The notes under the pieces were generated by a model. It was not told the DNA's origin. It saw only the letters and a list, made by a program, of their open reading frames with translations, and made no database searches. A DNA stretch of 18,689 bases, taken from contig CAZMPG010000026.1 of assembly GCA_964568345.1 (NCBI GenBank), positions 1 to 18,689 on the forward strand, in the 5' to 3' direction. The stretch comes from UBA12088 sp964568345. GTDB lineage: Bacteria > Patescibacteriota > Minisyncoccia > Phycocordibacterales > UBA12088. Below, piece after piece: positions 1 to 7,132 of this stretch (position 1 is its first letter; each line of letters opens with the position of its first letter). Position numbers and translations under genes: made by a program.

Positions 1-11
1 ATATCCTCATG

Positions 12-30
12 CTCCTTGGTCATCAAGGAG
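12..30 (+). promoter_or_regulatory. hairpin sequestering an SD
   Basis: CTCCTTG (12-18) pairs perfectly with CAAGGAG (24-30) around a 5-nt loop. The right arm contains the complete AAGGAG that is correctly spaced from the ATG at 37. No T-run follows, so it does not look like a terminator. Confidence 0.35.
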
Positions 31-36
31 TGCAAT

Positions 37-174
37 ATGTATCTGAGGTTATGCAACAGCAAGACGATCGGGACAATAGACCATAGACGACAGATTATAG
101 AATATTGCGACTACGCACCCGTTGTCCCCACATCCACAGAGAGTATTCCCTTGCCCATCGCCCTGTTGCCTTAA
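37..174 (+). CDS. possible small ORF (45 aa) with hairpin-embedded SD
   Basis: An ATG at 37 is preceded by AAGGAG at 25-30 with 6-nt spacing, ideal for a ribosome binding site, and the frame runs to TAA at 172-174. The protein starts MYLRLCNSK and has no recognisable domain. The same frame is open back to base 1, so this could instead be the 3' end of a gene that begins outside the window. Base and codon use are less GC-rich than the neighbouring genes. The SD sits in the right arm of a perfect 7-bp hairpin. There is no homology evidence, so the call rests only on the SD and the open frame. Confidence 0.3.
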   Translation: MYLRLCNSKTIGTIDHRRQIIEYCDYAPVVPTSTESIPLPIALLP

Positions 175-196
175 GCCCCGCACCCTACTCCACGCT

Positions 197-919
197 CTAC
201 CCACGCACCAGCACACCCTCCGCCCTCACGAAATCCTCCGGCAGCGGCGCTTCGAGGACCATCCGCGCACCGGTCGCGGGGTGCGTACACATGAGCACAT
301 GGGCGTGGAGCGCGAGGCGGGTGAAGCCGAGCGCCGGGGGCCGCCCATTCCCGTAGCGCTCGTCGCACACCACCGGGTGGCCGATACCCTTGAGGTGGAC
401 GCGGATCTGGTGCGTACGGCCAGTCTTCGGCTCGACGTCGAGGTACGAGAAGCTGTCATGCATAGCGAGCACCGCGTAGCGGGTGGTGGCGGGGCGGAGC
501 TGCCCGCCCGCATCCTTGCCCGCCGACCAGAGGCGGAAGTCCTTCCGCGAGCGGCCGATGGGCCGGTCTATCGTACCGTGCAGCTCTTTGAAAGTGCCCC
601 ACACGAACGCACGGTAGTGCTTCTCGATCGAGCGAGCCTGAAACTGCGCCTTGAGGGAGCGAAACGACTCCTGCGTTTTCGCTACAAGCACTACGCCGCT
701 CGTATCCCGATCAATGCGGTGCACGATACCCGGACGGTCAATAATCGAGCCGTCCTGGAGCCGCATCGGCTCACCAACACCGACCACAGTCGGCCGCTCC
801 ATGCGGATCCAGTCGGTGAGCACCGCGCCCACGCTCCTCCCGTCCTCGTGCACCGCCATACCGGCAGGCTTGCTGACAGCAAGCAGTAGGTCGTCTTCGT
901 AGATCACCGCGATATCCAT
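197..919 (-). CDS. RluA-family 23S rRNA/tRNA pseudouridine synthase, no S4 domain
   Basis: A 240-residue pseudouridine synthase of the RluA/RluC/RluD family, which isomerises specific uridines in rRNA or tRNA. The signature HRIDRDTSG spans residues 67-75, with D70 as the expected catalytic aspartate. VSKPAGMAVH (15-24) and GRTHQIRVHL near residue 170 are the other family motifs. There is no N-terminal S4 RNA-binding domain, so it resembles RluA/TruC-type short members; the exact target cannot be told. The ATG at 919 is chosen because the frame upstream (to 1216) runs inside the polyprenyl synthase gene and is low-complexity Arg/Ser-rich. No clear SD is present. It is the last gene of the minus-strand isoprenoid run, 46 nt after the preceding stop. 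Confidence 0.93.
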   Translation of the reverse strand: MDIAVIYEDDLLLAVSKPAGMAVHEDGRSVGAVLTDWIRMERPTVVGVGEPMRLQDGSIIDRPGIVHRIDRDTSGVVLVAKTQESFRSLKAQFQARSIEKHYRAFVWGTFKELHGTIDRPIGRSRKDFRLWSAGKDAGGQLRPATTRYAVLAMHDSFSYLDVEPKTGRTHQIRVHLKGIGHPVVCDERYGNGRPPALGFTRLALHAHVLMCTHPATGARMVLEAPLPEDFVRAEGVLVRG

Positions 920-965
920 ACGCTGCACGGTACCACACCGAGCCGGTGCGGGACAGCGCCCTGGG

Positions 966-2000
966 TTAGTCGGTGTGGTGGGTGTCCGGCGCAAAGCGCA
1001 CGAGCGTATCCACGAGGGAGGTGAGGAGCGGCGCTGCGCCCGGTACATCCAGCGCTCCCGCCGCCTCCTTCGCGAGCGCCACGTACCGTTCGCCGAGTGC
1101 GCGGGTCGCATCGCGAGCTCCCGCCCTGTCGAGGAGCGCAACGATCTCGAGCACCTCGTGCTCTGTGGGGCTCGATCGGAAGAGGTCAGAAAGCCGGGAG
1201 CCTTCGCTACGATCACGGGCAGCGAGCACCGGGTACGTCTTCTTCCGCTCTACGAGGTCGCCGTATGCGCGCTTCCCCGTCTCCGCAATATCACCCCAGA
1301 TACTCGCCATGTCGTCGGCAACCTGGTACGCCATGCCGAGCGCCTCACCGTACGCATAGAGTGCGTCGCGCGCAGTATCGCTACAGCCAGCGGCAATGCC
1401 CCCAGCCGAGAGTGCCGCACCGACGAGTACCGAGGTCTTCCGCCGCACCATGTCGAGGTATGCTTCCACCGTCACCCGCGGATCGTCGAGCGGGAGCCGC
1501 GCAAGCTCAAAGTCGAGGTACTGCCCCTCAATAACCTCGCGAAAGTGGGCAGTGAGGTCACCTGCTGCCTGGGCGCCACGCGGGTCGTGCGCAGCAGCAA
1601 GGAGGTGTTTGGTGACGAGGAATGCCTGTGCGTCGCCGGCGTTGATGCCGTGGTCAACACCCCAGAGCTTCCAGACGGTCGGCCGCCCCCTCCGGAGCTC
1701 GTCGTTGTCTTCGATATCGTCGTGGATGAGGGTGAAGTTGTGGAAGAGCTCTACCGCAATCGCAAGCTCCTGGGCGCTCGCCGCCCCGCCACAGAGGTCA
1801 GCGGCGAGGAGGGTGAGGCTCGCGCGGATCCGCTTCCCCGCCGCACTCGAGGTGGGTTGGAGCGACGCGTCGGCGTACCCCATGAAGTAGCGGAGCATGC
1901 CGTAGAGCGGCAGGTCGCCGCATGTCTCGAGCGCCGCGTGGAGCAGGCCGTCCGCCGTAGCACGGTAGGCATCGAGCGCCTCACGGGGGTTAGACACCAT
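966..2000 (-). CDS. polyprenyl (E-type) diphosphate synthase
   Basis: A 344-residue trans-isoprenyl diphosphate synthase that condenses isopentenyl diphosphate onto allylic diphosphates. GKRIRA is at 55-60. The first Asp-rich motif is DDIED at 94-98, followed by RRGRPT. The second is DDMAS at 229-233 followed by IWGD, then KKTYPVL at 253-259. The second motif lacks the usual fifth Asp; a DDxxG/S-IWGD form is familiar from actinobacterial-type synthases, so this is probably a subgroup trait rather than decay. The ATG at 2000 overlaps the end of uppS by 11 nt and has GGAAG upstream; an in-frame ATG at 2021 is possible. Immediately downstream of uppS, it plausibly supplies farnesyl or geranylgeranyl diphosphate for the same lipid-carrier pathway. 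Chain length cannot be predicted from sequence alone. Confidence 0.92.
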   Translation of the reverse strand: MVSNPREALDAYRATADGLLHAALETCGDLPLYGMLRYFMGYADASLQPTSSAAGKRIRASLTLLAADLCGGAASAQELAIAVELFHNFTLIHDDIEDNDELRRGRPTVWKLWGVDHGINAGDAQAFLVTKHLLAAAHDPRGAQAAGDLTAHFREVIEGQYLDFELARLPLDDPRVTVEAYLDMVRRKTSVLVGAALSAGGIAAGCSDTARDALYAYGEALGMAYQVADDMASIWGDIAETGKRAYGDLVERKKTYPVLAARDRSEGSRLSDLFRSSPTEHEVLEIVALLDRAGARDATRALGERYVALAKEAAGALDVPGAAPLLTSLVDTLVRFAPDTHHTD

Positions 2001-2685
2001 AGTTGCGCTTCCGCATCCCATACGCGCGGAGGAGTTCGTCAAATTCGCTCCGAGAAAGATCGGGCCAGAGCGTTGGGGAGAAAAAGAGCTCACTATAGGC
2101 AACCTGCCAGAGGAGGAAGTTCGAGAGTCGCTGCTCGCCGCCTGTGCGGAACACGAGGTCGGGGTCGGGCATGCCGGCGGTCCAGAGGTGTTCGGCGATG
2201 GACGCCTCGGTCACCTCGCCCCCCTGCGTGCGTGCTGCAACTGCCGCGAGGATCTCCGCCCTGCCACCATAGCTTACGCACACCCACAGGTGGCGCGCGG
2301 GCGCTGCCGGATTCTCCGCATGGAATGCAGCGATCCCCTCCTGGATGTCAGCCGGGAAGCGGCTGAGGTCGCCTATCAGGTGTACCGCACTGTCGACACG
2401 CTCCTCCCGGAGCCCGTTCCTGAGCAATTCCCGCATGAGCTCAAGGAGATAGGACACCTCCTGCTCCGAGCGTTTCCAGTTCTCCGTCGAGAGAGCGTAC
2501 ACCACGAGGTGCTCCACCCCCACCTCCTTGCACCACCCAGCAACTTCGCGAAACTTCTCGTACCCTCTCCGATGCCCCTCAACAGAAGGGAGGCTGCGTG
2601 CCCGTGCCCACCGCCGATTGCCGTCCATAATGACGCCGACGCACCGCGGCAACACTCCCCCACCTGGCTGTTTGTCTGTATCCAT
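1990..2685 (-). CDS. uppS: undecaprenyl (cis-polyprenyl) diphosphate synthase
   Basis: A 231-residue cis-prenyltransferase making undecaprenyl diphosphate, the lipid carrier for peptidoglycan and surface glycans. VIMDGNRRWA at 18-27 holds the catalytic Asp (D21). SYGGRAEI lies mid-protein, and the C-terminal signature RTGGEQRLSNFLLWQ followed by AYSELFF is diagnostic. Length is normal for the family (about 230-250). The ATG at 2685 is chosen because homology begins shortly after it; the in-frame extension to 2745 has Gly/Arg-rich non-family sequence. No strong SD is visible. The stop overlaps the start of the polyprenyl synthase, suggesting translational coupling. The 125 nt upstream are a purine-rich stretch in the mRNA sense with a repeated AGATAAG and no gene. 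Confidence 0.96.
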   Translation of the reverse strand: MDTDKQPGGGVLPRCVGVIMDGNRRWARARSLPSVEGHRRGYEKFREVAGWCKEVGVEHLVVYALSTENWKRSEQEVSYLLELMRELLRNGLREERVDSAVHLIGDLSRFPADIQEGIAAFHAENPAAPARHLWVCVSYGGRAEILAAVAARTQGGEVTEASIAEHLWTAGMPDPDLVFRTGGEQRLSNFLLWQVAYSELFFSPTLWPDLSRSEFDELLRAYGMRKRNYGV

Positions 2686-2810
2686 AGCGAAAAACCCGTA
2701 CTCCACTCTCCCACCACCGACTGCACCGCGCCCCGGCACACCCAAGACCCGCTCGACTACCTCCCGGATCTTTTCTCTTATCTCTTATCTCTTTTGACTT
2801 TTCTCTCCCG

Positions 2811-3080
2811 CTACACTATCTCAAAACGCTCGAACTGCTTCCCTGGTTCCCGCCACTCGTCGTAGATCTCCTTCACCACCGCCCCCGGTGGGCCGGTACG
2901 TAGGTGGTTTAGGAAGACCTTGAGTACACCGTGGTCTCCCTGCGCCAAGACCTCGAGCGAGCCGTCGGGGAGGTTTGCGACAAAGCCTCGAAGGTTGAGC
3001 TCGATGGCAATCGCGTACACGAAGTTTCGGAAGGACACCCCCTGGACGCGGCCCACGATGATACAGTGCAGCTCCGCCAT
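2811..3080 (-). CDS. acyP: acylphosphatase
   Basis: An 89-residue acylphosphatase, which hydrolyses the carboxyl-phosphate bond of acyl phosphates. GRVQGVSFRNFV near residues 10-21 carries the phosphate-binding loop and the catalytic Arg. FVANLPDGSLEV in the middle carries the catalytic Asn. Length matches the family (about 90-98). The ATG at 3080 is selected by the family start and by an extended -10 box ending 8 nt upstream (3089-3097), which would give an almost leaderless mRNA. It is the first gene of the minus-strand run leading to uppS, the polyprenyl synthase and the pseudouridine synthase. The second Gly of the usual GVGFR is Ser here, a tolerated variant. Confidence 0.93.
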   Translation of the reverse strand: MAELHCIIVGRVQGVSFRNFVYAIAIELNLRGFVANLPDGSLEVLAQGDHGVLKVFLNHLRTGPPGAVVKEIYDEWREPGKQFERFEIV

Positions 3081-3088
3081 TGAGGAAC

Positions 3089-3107
3089 ACCATACCACAG
3101 GGTATGG
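3089..3107 (-). promoter_or_regulatory. extended -10 of acyP with overlapping inverted repeat
   Basis: On the minus strand TGG-TATGGT forms an extended -10 (3089-3097), 8 nt before the ATG at 3080. CCATACC (3090-3096) and GGTATGG (3101-3107) form a perfect 7-bp inverted repeat with a 4-nt gap that overlaps the -10, as an operator would. Confidence 0.45.
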
Positions 3108-3290
3108 GAGGGTGGCTAGCGCATGGGAGGGCGGAAAAGTAGGTGACGGAACTATGAACTGTGAACAAAGGACCATGGAGGCGGGCTAAACGATGGACAG
3201 ACGATAGGGGTTACGGTGCGTATCCATTGTCTCCACGGCCCCCCGCCCATGGTCTACGGTCCTGTGTCTGTAGTCCCGCACCGGCTTTCT

Positions 3291-3299
3291 TGCTACAGT
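3291..3299 (+). promoter_or_regulatory. extended -10 for tRNA-Arg(TCT)
   Basis: TGC-TACAGT lies 9 nt before the first base of the tRNA. There is no good -35, as expected for an extended -10 promoter. Confidence 0.45.
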
Positions 3300-3308
3300 G
3301 GGTGCACC

Positions 3309-3380
3309 GCCCCCGTAGCTCAATGGATAGAGCCGCGGACTTCTAAGCCGTTGATGTGGGTTCGATTCCTACCGGGGGCA
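3309..3380 (+). tRNA. tRNA-Arg(TCT)
   Basis: A cloverleaf can be drawn by hand: acceptor GCCCCCG with CGGGGGC, D-arm GCTC/GAGC, anticodon loop CTTCTAA giving anticodon TCT, T-loop TTCGATT, discriminator A. Length is 72 nt. CCA is not encoded (the gene is followed by CAGCG). The A31-G39 mismatch at the base of the anticodon loop is also seen in other tRNA-Arg(TCT) genes. It decodes AGA/AGG. Confidence 0.96.
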
Positions 3381-3435
3381 CAGCGACCACTGAGCAACAA
3401 TGACCTCATTTTTTCCACTACCACTATATTGCCAG

Positions 3436-3509
3436 TGCGCGCTGAGGGATTCGAACCCCCGACCCTCTCGGTGTAAACGAGATGCTCTAACCAGCTGAGC
3501 TAAGCGCGC
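3436..3509 (-). tRNA. tRNA-Val(TAC)
   Basis: Read on the minus strand: acceptor GCGCGCT with AGCGCGC, D-arm GCTC/GAGC, anticodon stem TCTCG/CGAGA with loop TTTACAC giving anticodon TAC, T-loop TTCGAAT, discriminator A. Length is 74 nt and CCA is not encoded. It converges with tRNA-Arg(TCT), and no separate promoter is clear, so it may be co-transcribed from the pilus genes upstream. Confidence 0.96.
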
Positions 3510-3586
3510 AACATGCTAAGCTTGCCACGGACACGGAAAACGTGCAACGCTGCCTTGCGGCGACAGCGCCACAAAACAGTCCCGGT

Positions 3587-3961
3587 TCATTGCAGCGCCA
3601 TGTCCGTCGCACTGGTCGTACTCGCCCCAGTTACCGCACGTGAAGACGTGGTGGCTGTGGGAATCGCTGCTTCCTGCCGTAATTCTTCAAACGTCGCATG
3701 GCGCGCACGGTATGCCTCGAGCGTACGCGTGAGCCCTGCTTCGTCGAACGGTTTCGTGTTCTGCGTGGCGGCGTCTTCACTGTGCACTGCAACCACGGTA
3801 AACACGTACACACCGACACCGCACAGGAGCATGCTTATGGCGGCAGACACCGCGACAGCGAGGTGCCAATCGTGCATCGGCTGACGCCCGCGCCGCGGTA
3901 CTACGCTCTGTGCGCCCGTACGAGAGAGCCATGCGGTGAGTGTGGTGCGATCGAGCTTCAT
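3587..3961 (-). CDS. one-TM protein downstream of pilO
   Basis: A 124-residue protein of no recognised family. About 30 N-terminal residues rich in Arg are followed by one hydrophobic segment (about 33-58) and a polar C-terminal part with a helical stretch and an Ala/Thr/Ser-rich tail. This topology matches the bitopic inner-membrane proteins of the type IV pilus platform. There is no lipobox, so it is not a standard PilP lipoprotein. The ATG at 3961 lies directly after the pilO stop with one base between, which supports translation from the same transcript. A longer frame upstream to 4384 only shadows pilO. A role as an extra platform component is inferred from position only. Confidence 0.75.
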   Translation of the reverse strand: MKLDRTTLTAWLSRTGAQSVVPRRGRQPMHDWHLAVAVSAAISMLLCGVGVYVFTVVAVHSEDAATQNTKPFDEAGLTRTLEAYRARHATFEELRQEAAIPTATTSSRAVTGASTTSATDMALQ

Positions 3962-3962
3962 A

Positions 3963-4499
3963 CTAGTGGGTGAGCGCCGCGGGCTCTGCGACGACACGGA
4001 GGTGTACCTGCCCCTCCCAGAGCTCATCCTCCTTAGACACCGAGAGGGCGACCCGGTCGAGTATCGCCGCGTAGGGCATTGTCTCGAGCAGGCGCACGAG
4101 GCGGAACACACGGTCGTACGTGCCGCGTACCGAAAGTACGACACGTAGCATGGTGCGATCATCTGTACTGGTCTCATCGCGCACGAGAGAGCCAACAATG
4201 AGGGACACCCCCGCATCCTGCCCGAGCGCCTCGATGCTGGTGAGGAGTGGCGTCGGGTCTTCTGTGGCGACGAGGTACTCTGCGAGCTCCCGGCGCTGTG
4301 GTAGGGCGCGTTCGTACGCCTGTACAAAGGCTTGTTCGCGCTCCCGCACCGTTGCCTCTGTGCGCTCCTCGCTCCACGCCACATCGCGCGCCTGGATCGC
4401 TCCCAGGATGTGCGTTACGAGCCACACGTACCCACCAGCCACTCCGACGAGCGCGGCAGCAGCACCGAGGGCCATACGCTGGGTGGGGGTTATGGTCAT
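3963..4499 (-). CDS. pilO: type IV pilus inner-membrane protein PilO
   Basis: A 178-residue bitopic protein with a short cytoplasmic N-terminus, one TM helix (about 10-30), a predicted coiled coil (about 35-75) and a ferredoxin-like C-terminal region ending in the beta strands around HLRVVAE. This is the layout of PilO, which pairs with PilN in the inner-membrane alignment subcomplex of type IV pili. Sequence identity to known PilO is not evident by eye; the call rests on topology and on order directly after PilM and PilN. The ATG at 4499 overlaps the pilN stop as ATGA, a strong coupling signal that also fixes the start. Confidence 0.82.
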   Translation of the reverse strand: MTITPTQRMALGAAAALVGVAGGYVWLVTHILGAIQARDVAWSEERTEATVREREQAFVQAYERALPQRRELAEYLVATEDPTPLLTSIEALGQDAGVSLIVGSLVRDETSTDDRTMLRVVLSVRGTYDRVFRLVRLLETMPYAAILDRVALSVSKEDELWEGQVHLRVVAEPAALTH

Positions 4500-5041
4500 A
4501 GGGGCGTTGTTGTACCGTGGATGTTTGCTACAAAGGTGCAAGGTATGTCGGCGCGCTTCGCGAGGCTGCCGATCGGCAGGTTGACCGCATCGAACCGTTC
4601 GTGTGCGTCAAGCACGCGAGCGTACGCCACCGCCGATTCTCGATCTGCGGCGACTGCCTCGACGGTGAGCGAGCGGGCAGTCCGGTCGTACGAAACACCG
4701 GTCACCTGAACGGTCTCCGGGAGAACCGCCCACGCATCGGCGAGCACGTCGGACGCGCGCTCGGCAGCTGCGAGGTGGTCGAGGAGGGTACGTGTCGCCA
4801 TGGTCGCCGCAATCGCGCGGCGGGCATCCTGTGCCGCGGTCGTGCTCGTCGCCCGCGTGAACGCGGCACCGTGGGAAAGCTCATCGAGCTCACCACTTAC
4901 CCGCACGTACGCGGGCACGAGCGCTACTGTCCCAACCACACACGACATGGTGAGGAGCAGCGCCGCGACGACCACCACCCTTCCTACGTACTCGACGATG
5001 ACGTTCCTGCGGCGCTCCTGGGTCAAAAGGTTGTGTATCAT
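4496..5041 (-). CDS. pilN: type IV pilus inner-membrane protein PilN
   Basis: A 181-residue bitopic protein. The N-terminal cytoplasmic peptide MIHNLLTQERRR is the place where PilN contacts the groove of PilM, and NLLxxERRR-like starts are typical. One TM helix (about 20-43) is followed by a helical region and a periplasmic ferredoxin-like fold (about 100-175, including VQVTGVSYDRTARSLTVEA). The ATG at 5041 is 10 nt after the pilM stop. The end overlaps the pilO start by 4 nt (ATGA). In the family, PilN links the cytoplasmic actin-like PilM to PilO. Confidence 0.88.
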   Translation of the reverse strand: MIHNLLTQERRRNVIVEYVGRVVVVAALLLTMSCVVGTVALVPAYVRVSGELDELSHGAAFTRATSTTAAQDARRAIAATMATRTLLDHLAAAERASDVLADAWAVLPETVQVTGVSYDRTARSLTVEAVAADRESAVAYARVLDAHERFDAVNLPIGSLAKRADIPCTFVANIHGTTTPL

Positions 5042-5051
5042 ATTGCGTGCA

Positions 5052-6149
5052 CTACCCGACGCTCCTGAGCGCAAGCCCGACTGCCGTAGCAAACTCGAGC
5101 GAATGCTGCTCTGAAATCTCGGGGACATACACTCCGGGCGGAAACACGTTGCGCCACACATCGCCGACCACGACTGGCACGCCGAGCTCCGCCTCGAGGT
5201 ACTCCTTGATGCCCGCAATGTTGGCGTTCCCCCCGACGAGGATCACCTGGGCCACCTCGCGCTCGTCGCCCGGCACCGCCGCCTCGTGCATGTGCCAGTA
5301 CATGAGGTGCTTGTTGATGGAGTCTTTGAGGCTCACCACCACGGGGAGGAGTGTTTCGAACACTGCCGCGCATGCTTTCGTGTCGCGAAACCCCTGCTCG
5401 CGCTTGAGCCGCTCCGCCTCCTGGAAGGAGAGGTCGAGGCCGCGCGCAATGGCGCGGGTGAGGAAGTCGCCCCCATTCTCGAGGTTTGCGGTAAAGGTCA
5501 CCGCGCCCTTCGTCGAAATCGAGAGGCTTGCTTCGTTCCGACCGAGGTCTATGATGAGCGTCGGCTCGGTGTGGTCGGACCCGAGGAGCGCCCGTGCGGT
5601 CGCCTGCCCCTCGATCTCGACCGAGAGGATTGTGTACCCCGCCGCCTCGAGGACGCTCATGTACTGCTCCGCGATTGAGAGCGGGTACACCGACACATTG
5701 AGCGTGTACGTGTCACCCGCTACCGCGGCGATGTCGAAGTCGAACACCGCCTCATCGGCGCCAAACGGCACGTTCTCCTTGAGGTGAAACTCGAGCATCT
5801 GGGAGAGCTCGGTCCGCGAACCACGGGGCAGGTCTATCTGGAAGAGGTACGCGTGCTCTTCGGGGAGCGCGAGGTGTGCGTAGCGGTACCGCGCACCGAC
5901 GCGGACCCGTGTGAGGAGCTTCGTGAGCGTTGCGGCATCCTTCACCTCACCATGCTCGACGACCCCCGAGGGCAAGTCTACCCTGCCGTATGAACGCAGC
6001 ACCCGCTCGCCCCGGTGCACGCCGAGGAGTACGTGCTTGATCGAGTAGTCGGACACATCAATGCCCACGCCCGGCATTGCGAGGTACGCGGGTGTCGGGA
6101 AGGCGCGGGCGAGGAAGCCAGACTGGTGGAAAGAGCTCGACGGATTCAT
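5052..6149 (-). CDS. pilM: type IV pilus assembly ATPase-like protein PilM
   Basis: A 365-residue actin/FtsA-fold protein of the pilus platform in the cytoplasm. The phosphate-1 motif is GIDVSDYSIK with D31, the second phosphate motif is LIIDLGRNEASLS in the middle, and the adenosine motif VILVGGNANIAGI is near the C-terminus. It ends with SLEFATAVGLALR, a characteristic PilM ending. Length is usual for the family (about 350). The ATG at 6149 is chosen because the family sequence begins there; 13 nt upstream lies TATACT, which would give a 5' leader of only about 6 nt. First gene of the pilMNO set, 65 nt after the tRNA-binding protein on the same strand. Confidence 0.95.
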   Translation of the reverse strand: MNPSSSFHQSGFLARAFPTPAYLAMPGVGIDVSDYSIKHVLLGVHRGERVLRSYGRVDLPSGVVEHGEVKDAATLTKLLTRVRVGARYRYAHLALPEEHAYLFQIDLPRGSRTELSQMLEFHLKENVPFGADEAVFDFDIAAVAGDTYTLNVSVYPLSIAEQYMSVLEAAGYTILSVEIEGQATARALLGSDHTEPTLIIDLGRNEASLSISTKGAVTFTANLENGGDFLTRAIARGLDLSFQEAERLKREQGFRDTKACAAVFETLLPVVVSLKDSINKHLMYWHMHEAAVPGDEREVAQVILVGGNANIAGIKEYLEAELGVPVVVGDVWRNVFPPGVYVPEISEQHSLEFATAVGLALRSVG

Positions 6150-6162
6150 ACGACGTACTGGT

Positions 6163-6168
6163 AGTATA
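6163..6168 (-). promoter_or_regulatory. -10 box of pilM
   Basis: TATACT on the minus strand, 13 nt before the pilM ATG. No convincing -35 is present; a CCCGTACGGG palindrome lies just upstream. Confidence 0.4.
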
Positions 6169-6214
6169 CCGCACACCCGTACGGGACCGACGCCCGTAGT
6201 ACACACCCGCAGCG

Positions 6215-6544
6215 CTAGTTGAGCCTCGTGCCAGAGGCAATGGGGCACGACGCCTCGAGGAGAGAGAATGCTCCCCCCGCATCGTGCACCGCAACGATCA
6301 TCGCTTCGCTCGCGAGGCCGCGTATGGTCCGCGGCTCGAGGTTGGTCACGAAGGGGCACGTCCTGCCGATGAGCTTCTCGAGGTCGGGCACGTACAGGGC
6401 GATACCGGAGATAACCTGCCGCGGGCGCTCCTCACCAAAGTCGACCGAGAGCTTGAGGAGCTTGTCGGTGTCCGGCACCCGCTCAGCGGTGAGAATGCGC
6501 CCCATGCGCATCTCAACGCTGTGGAAGTGGTCGATGGATATCAT
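6215..6544 (-). CDS. stand-alone tRNA-binding OB protein (MetRS C-terminal domain / Trbp111-like)
   Basis: A 109-residue single-domain protein matching the EMAP/tRNA-binding OB fold found at the C-terminus of methionyl-tRNA synthetase and as free Trbp111/CsaA-like proteins. Family features visible are the start ISIDHFHSVEMRMGRI, DTDKLLKLSVDFGEE, QVISGIALY and NLEPRTIRGLASEAMI. It probably binds the outside corner of tRNA as a dimer; whether it works with a separate MetRS cannot be told from the window. The ATG at 6544 overlaps the ruvX stop by 4 nt (ATGA), so it is translationally coupled to ruvX. Confidence 0.93.
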   Translation of the reverse strand: MISIDHFHSVEMRMGRILTAERVPDTDKLLKLSVDFGEERPRQVISGIALYVPDLEKLIGRTCPFVTNLEPRTIRGLASEAMIVAVHDAGGAFSLLEASCPIASGTRLN

Positions 6545-6981
6545 ACGTGTGCGTGTGCTGCTTGTGTACCGCGCGCCGCAGTACTCCGGGTGCGATCGAG
6601 GTACGATTGGAGAATAATCGCGGCAGCGGAGGCGTCAACCGGCGCGCCAAGCTTCGCCTCCCCCCCCTCGGGAGCGCGGCGCGCTTCAGCGCTCGAGTAT
6701 GCTTCGCTCACGAGCTCGATGGGGAGCCCGAGGCGCACCTCGAGTGCAGCGCGGAAAAGGCGGATGCGCCGCACGATGGTGTTCATGCCACCCGCGGGGT
6801 TGTCCGACTCACCGAGCACGACGTGGTCCACCTGCTCCATCTCCACGAGCTCCGCGAGCGCGTCGAGGAGCCGCCCATCGTTCTTGAAGATGGTCTTCGG
6901 GAATGCGACCGACCGGCCGTCGTCTGAAAGGGCAACACCAACCCGCTGTGCGCCGTAGTCTATGCCGAGTATCCGTGCCAT
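6541..6981 (-). CDS. ruvX: Holliday junction resolvase-like RuvX/YqgF
   Basis: A 146-residue RNase H-fold protein of the YqgF/RuvX family, linked to 5'-end processing of pre-16S rRNA and to Holliday junctions. GIDYGAQRVGVALSD (6-20) has the first catalytic Asp (D8). VVLGESDNP is the second strand. VSEAYSSAEA supplies E93 in place of the usual DER(L/F)ST. VDASAAAIILQSYLD supplies D117. Length fits the family (about 135-150). The ATG at 6981 is chosen because an extended -10 (6989-6997) ends 7 nt upstream; an in-frame ATG at 6993 would lie inside that -10. Its stop overlaps the next gene's start as ATGA. Confidence 0.93.
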   Translation of the reverse strand: MARILGIDYGAQRVGVALSDDGRSVAFPKTIFKNDGRLLDALAELVEMEQVDHVVLGESDNPAGGMNTIVRRIRLFRAALEVRLGLPIELVSEAYSSAEARRAPEGGEAKLGAPVDASAAAIILQSYLDRTRSTAARGTQAAHAHV

Positions 6982-6988
6982 TACAGAG

Positions 6989-6997
6989 AGCATAGCA
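6989..6997 (-). promoter_or_regulatory. extended -10 of ruvX (leaderless start predicted)
   Basis: TGC-TATGCT on the minus strand, ending 7 nt before the ATG at 6981, so transcription would begin at or next to the start codon. Confidence 0.45.
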
Positions 6998-7020
6998 TCT
7001 CGTGTGTGCTGGCGATAGTA

Positions 7021-7029
7021 TGGTATAAG
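7021..7029 (+). promoter_or_regulatory. extended -10 for tRNA-Ser(TGA)
   Basis: TGG-TATAAG, 10 nt before the tRNA 5' end. Confidence 0.55.
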
Positions 7030-7039
7030 TAGAGCGCAC

Positions 7040-7126
7040 GGAGGGGTGGCAGAGTGGTCTATTGCACCTGTCTTGAAAACAGGAGTCTCGGAAACGGGAC
7101 CAAGAGTTCGAATCTCTTCCCCTCCG
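7040..7126 (+). tRNA. tRNA-Ser(TGA)
   Basis: Acceptor GGAGGGG pairs with CCCCTCC. The anticodon stem CCTGT/ACAGG has loop CTTGAAA, giving anticodon TGA. There is a long class II variable arm, T-loop TTCGAAT and discriminator G. Length is 87 nt. CCA is not encoded (GCAGG follows). It decodes UCA and other UCN codons. Confidence 0.97.
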
Positions 7127-7132
7127 CAGGAG

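Noticed and set aside
229..233. Loss-of-function reading of the polyprenyl synthase second Asp motif (residue numbers)
   Set aside because: DDxxS/G followed by IWGD is a known subgroup form, and the rest of the protein is intact.
122..889. Plus-strand frame of 255 codons
   Set aside because: Antisense shadow of the pseudouridine synthase gene; no domain.
975..2366. Long plus-strand frame of 463 codons
   Set aside because: It is antisense to the polyprenyl synthase and uppS, both with clear motifs. High-GC coding regions give long shadow frames.
3334..3350. Amber-suppressor anticodon CTA in the tRNA at 3309
   Set aside because: Shifting the loop destroys the anticodon stem; TCT fits with normal pairing.
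3587..4384. Long form of the protein after pilO (265 codons)
   Set aside because: The N-terminal 140 residues are an out-of-frame reading of pilO; the ATG at 3961 fits the operon spacing.
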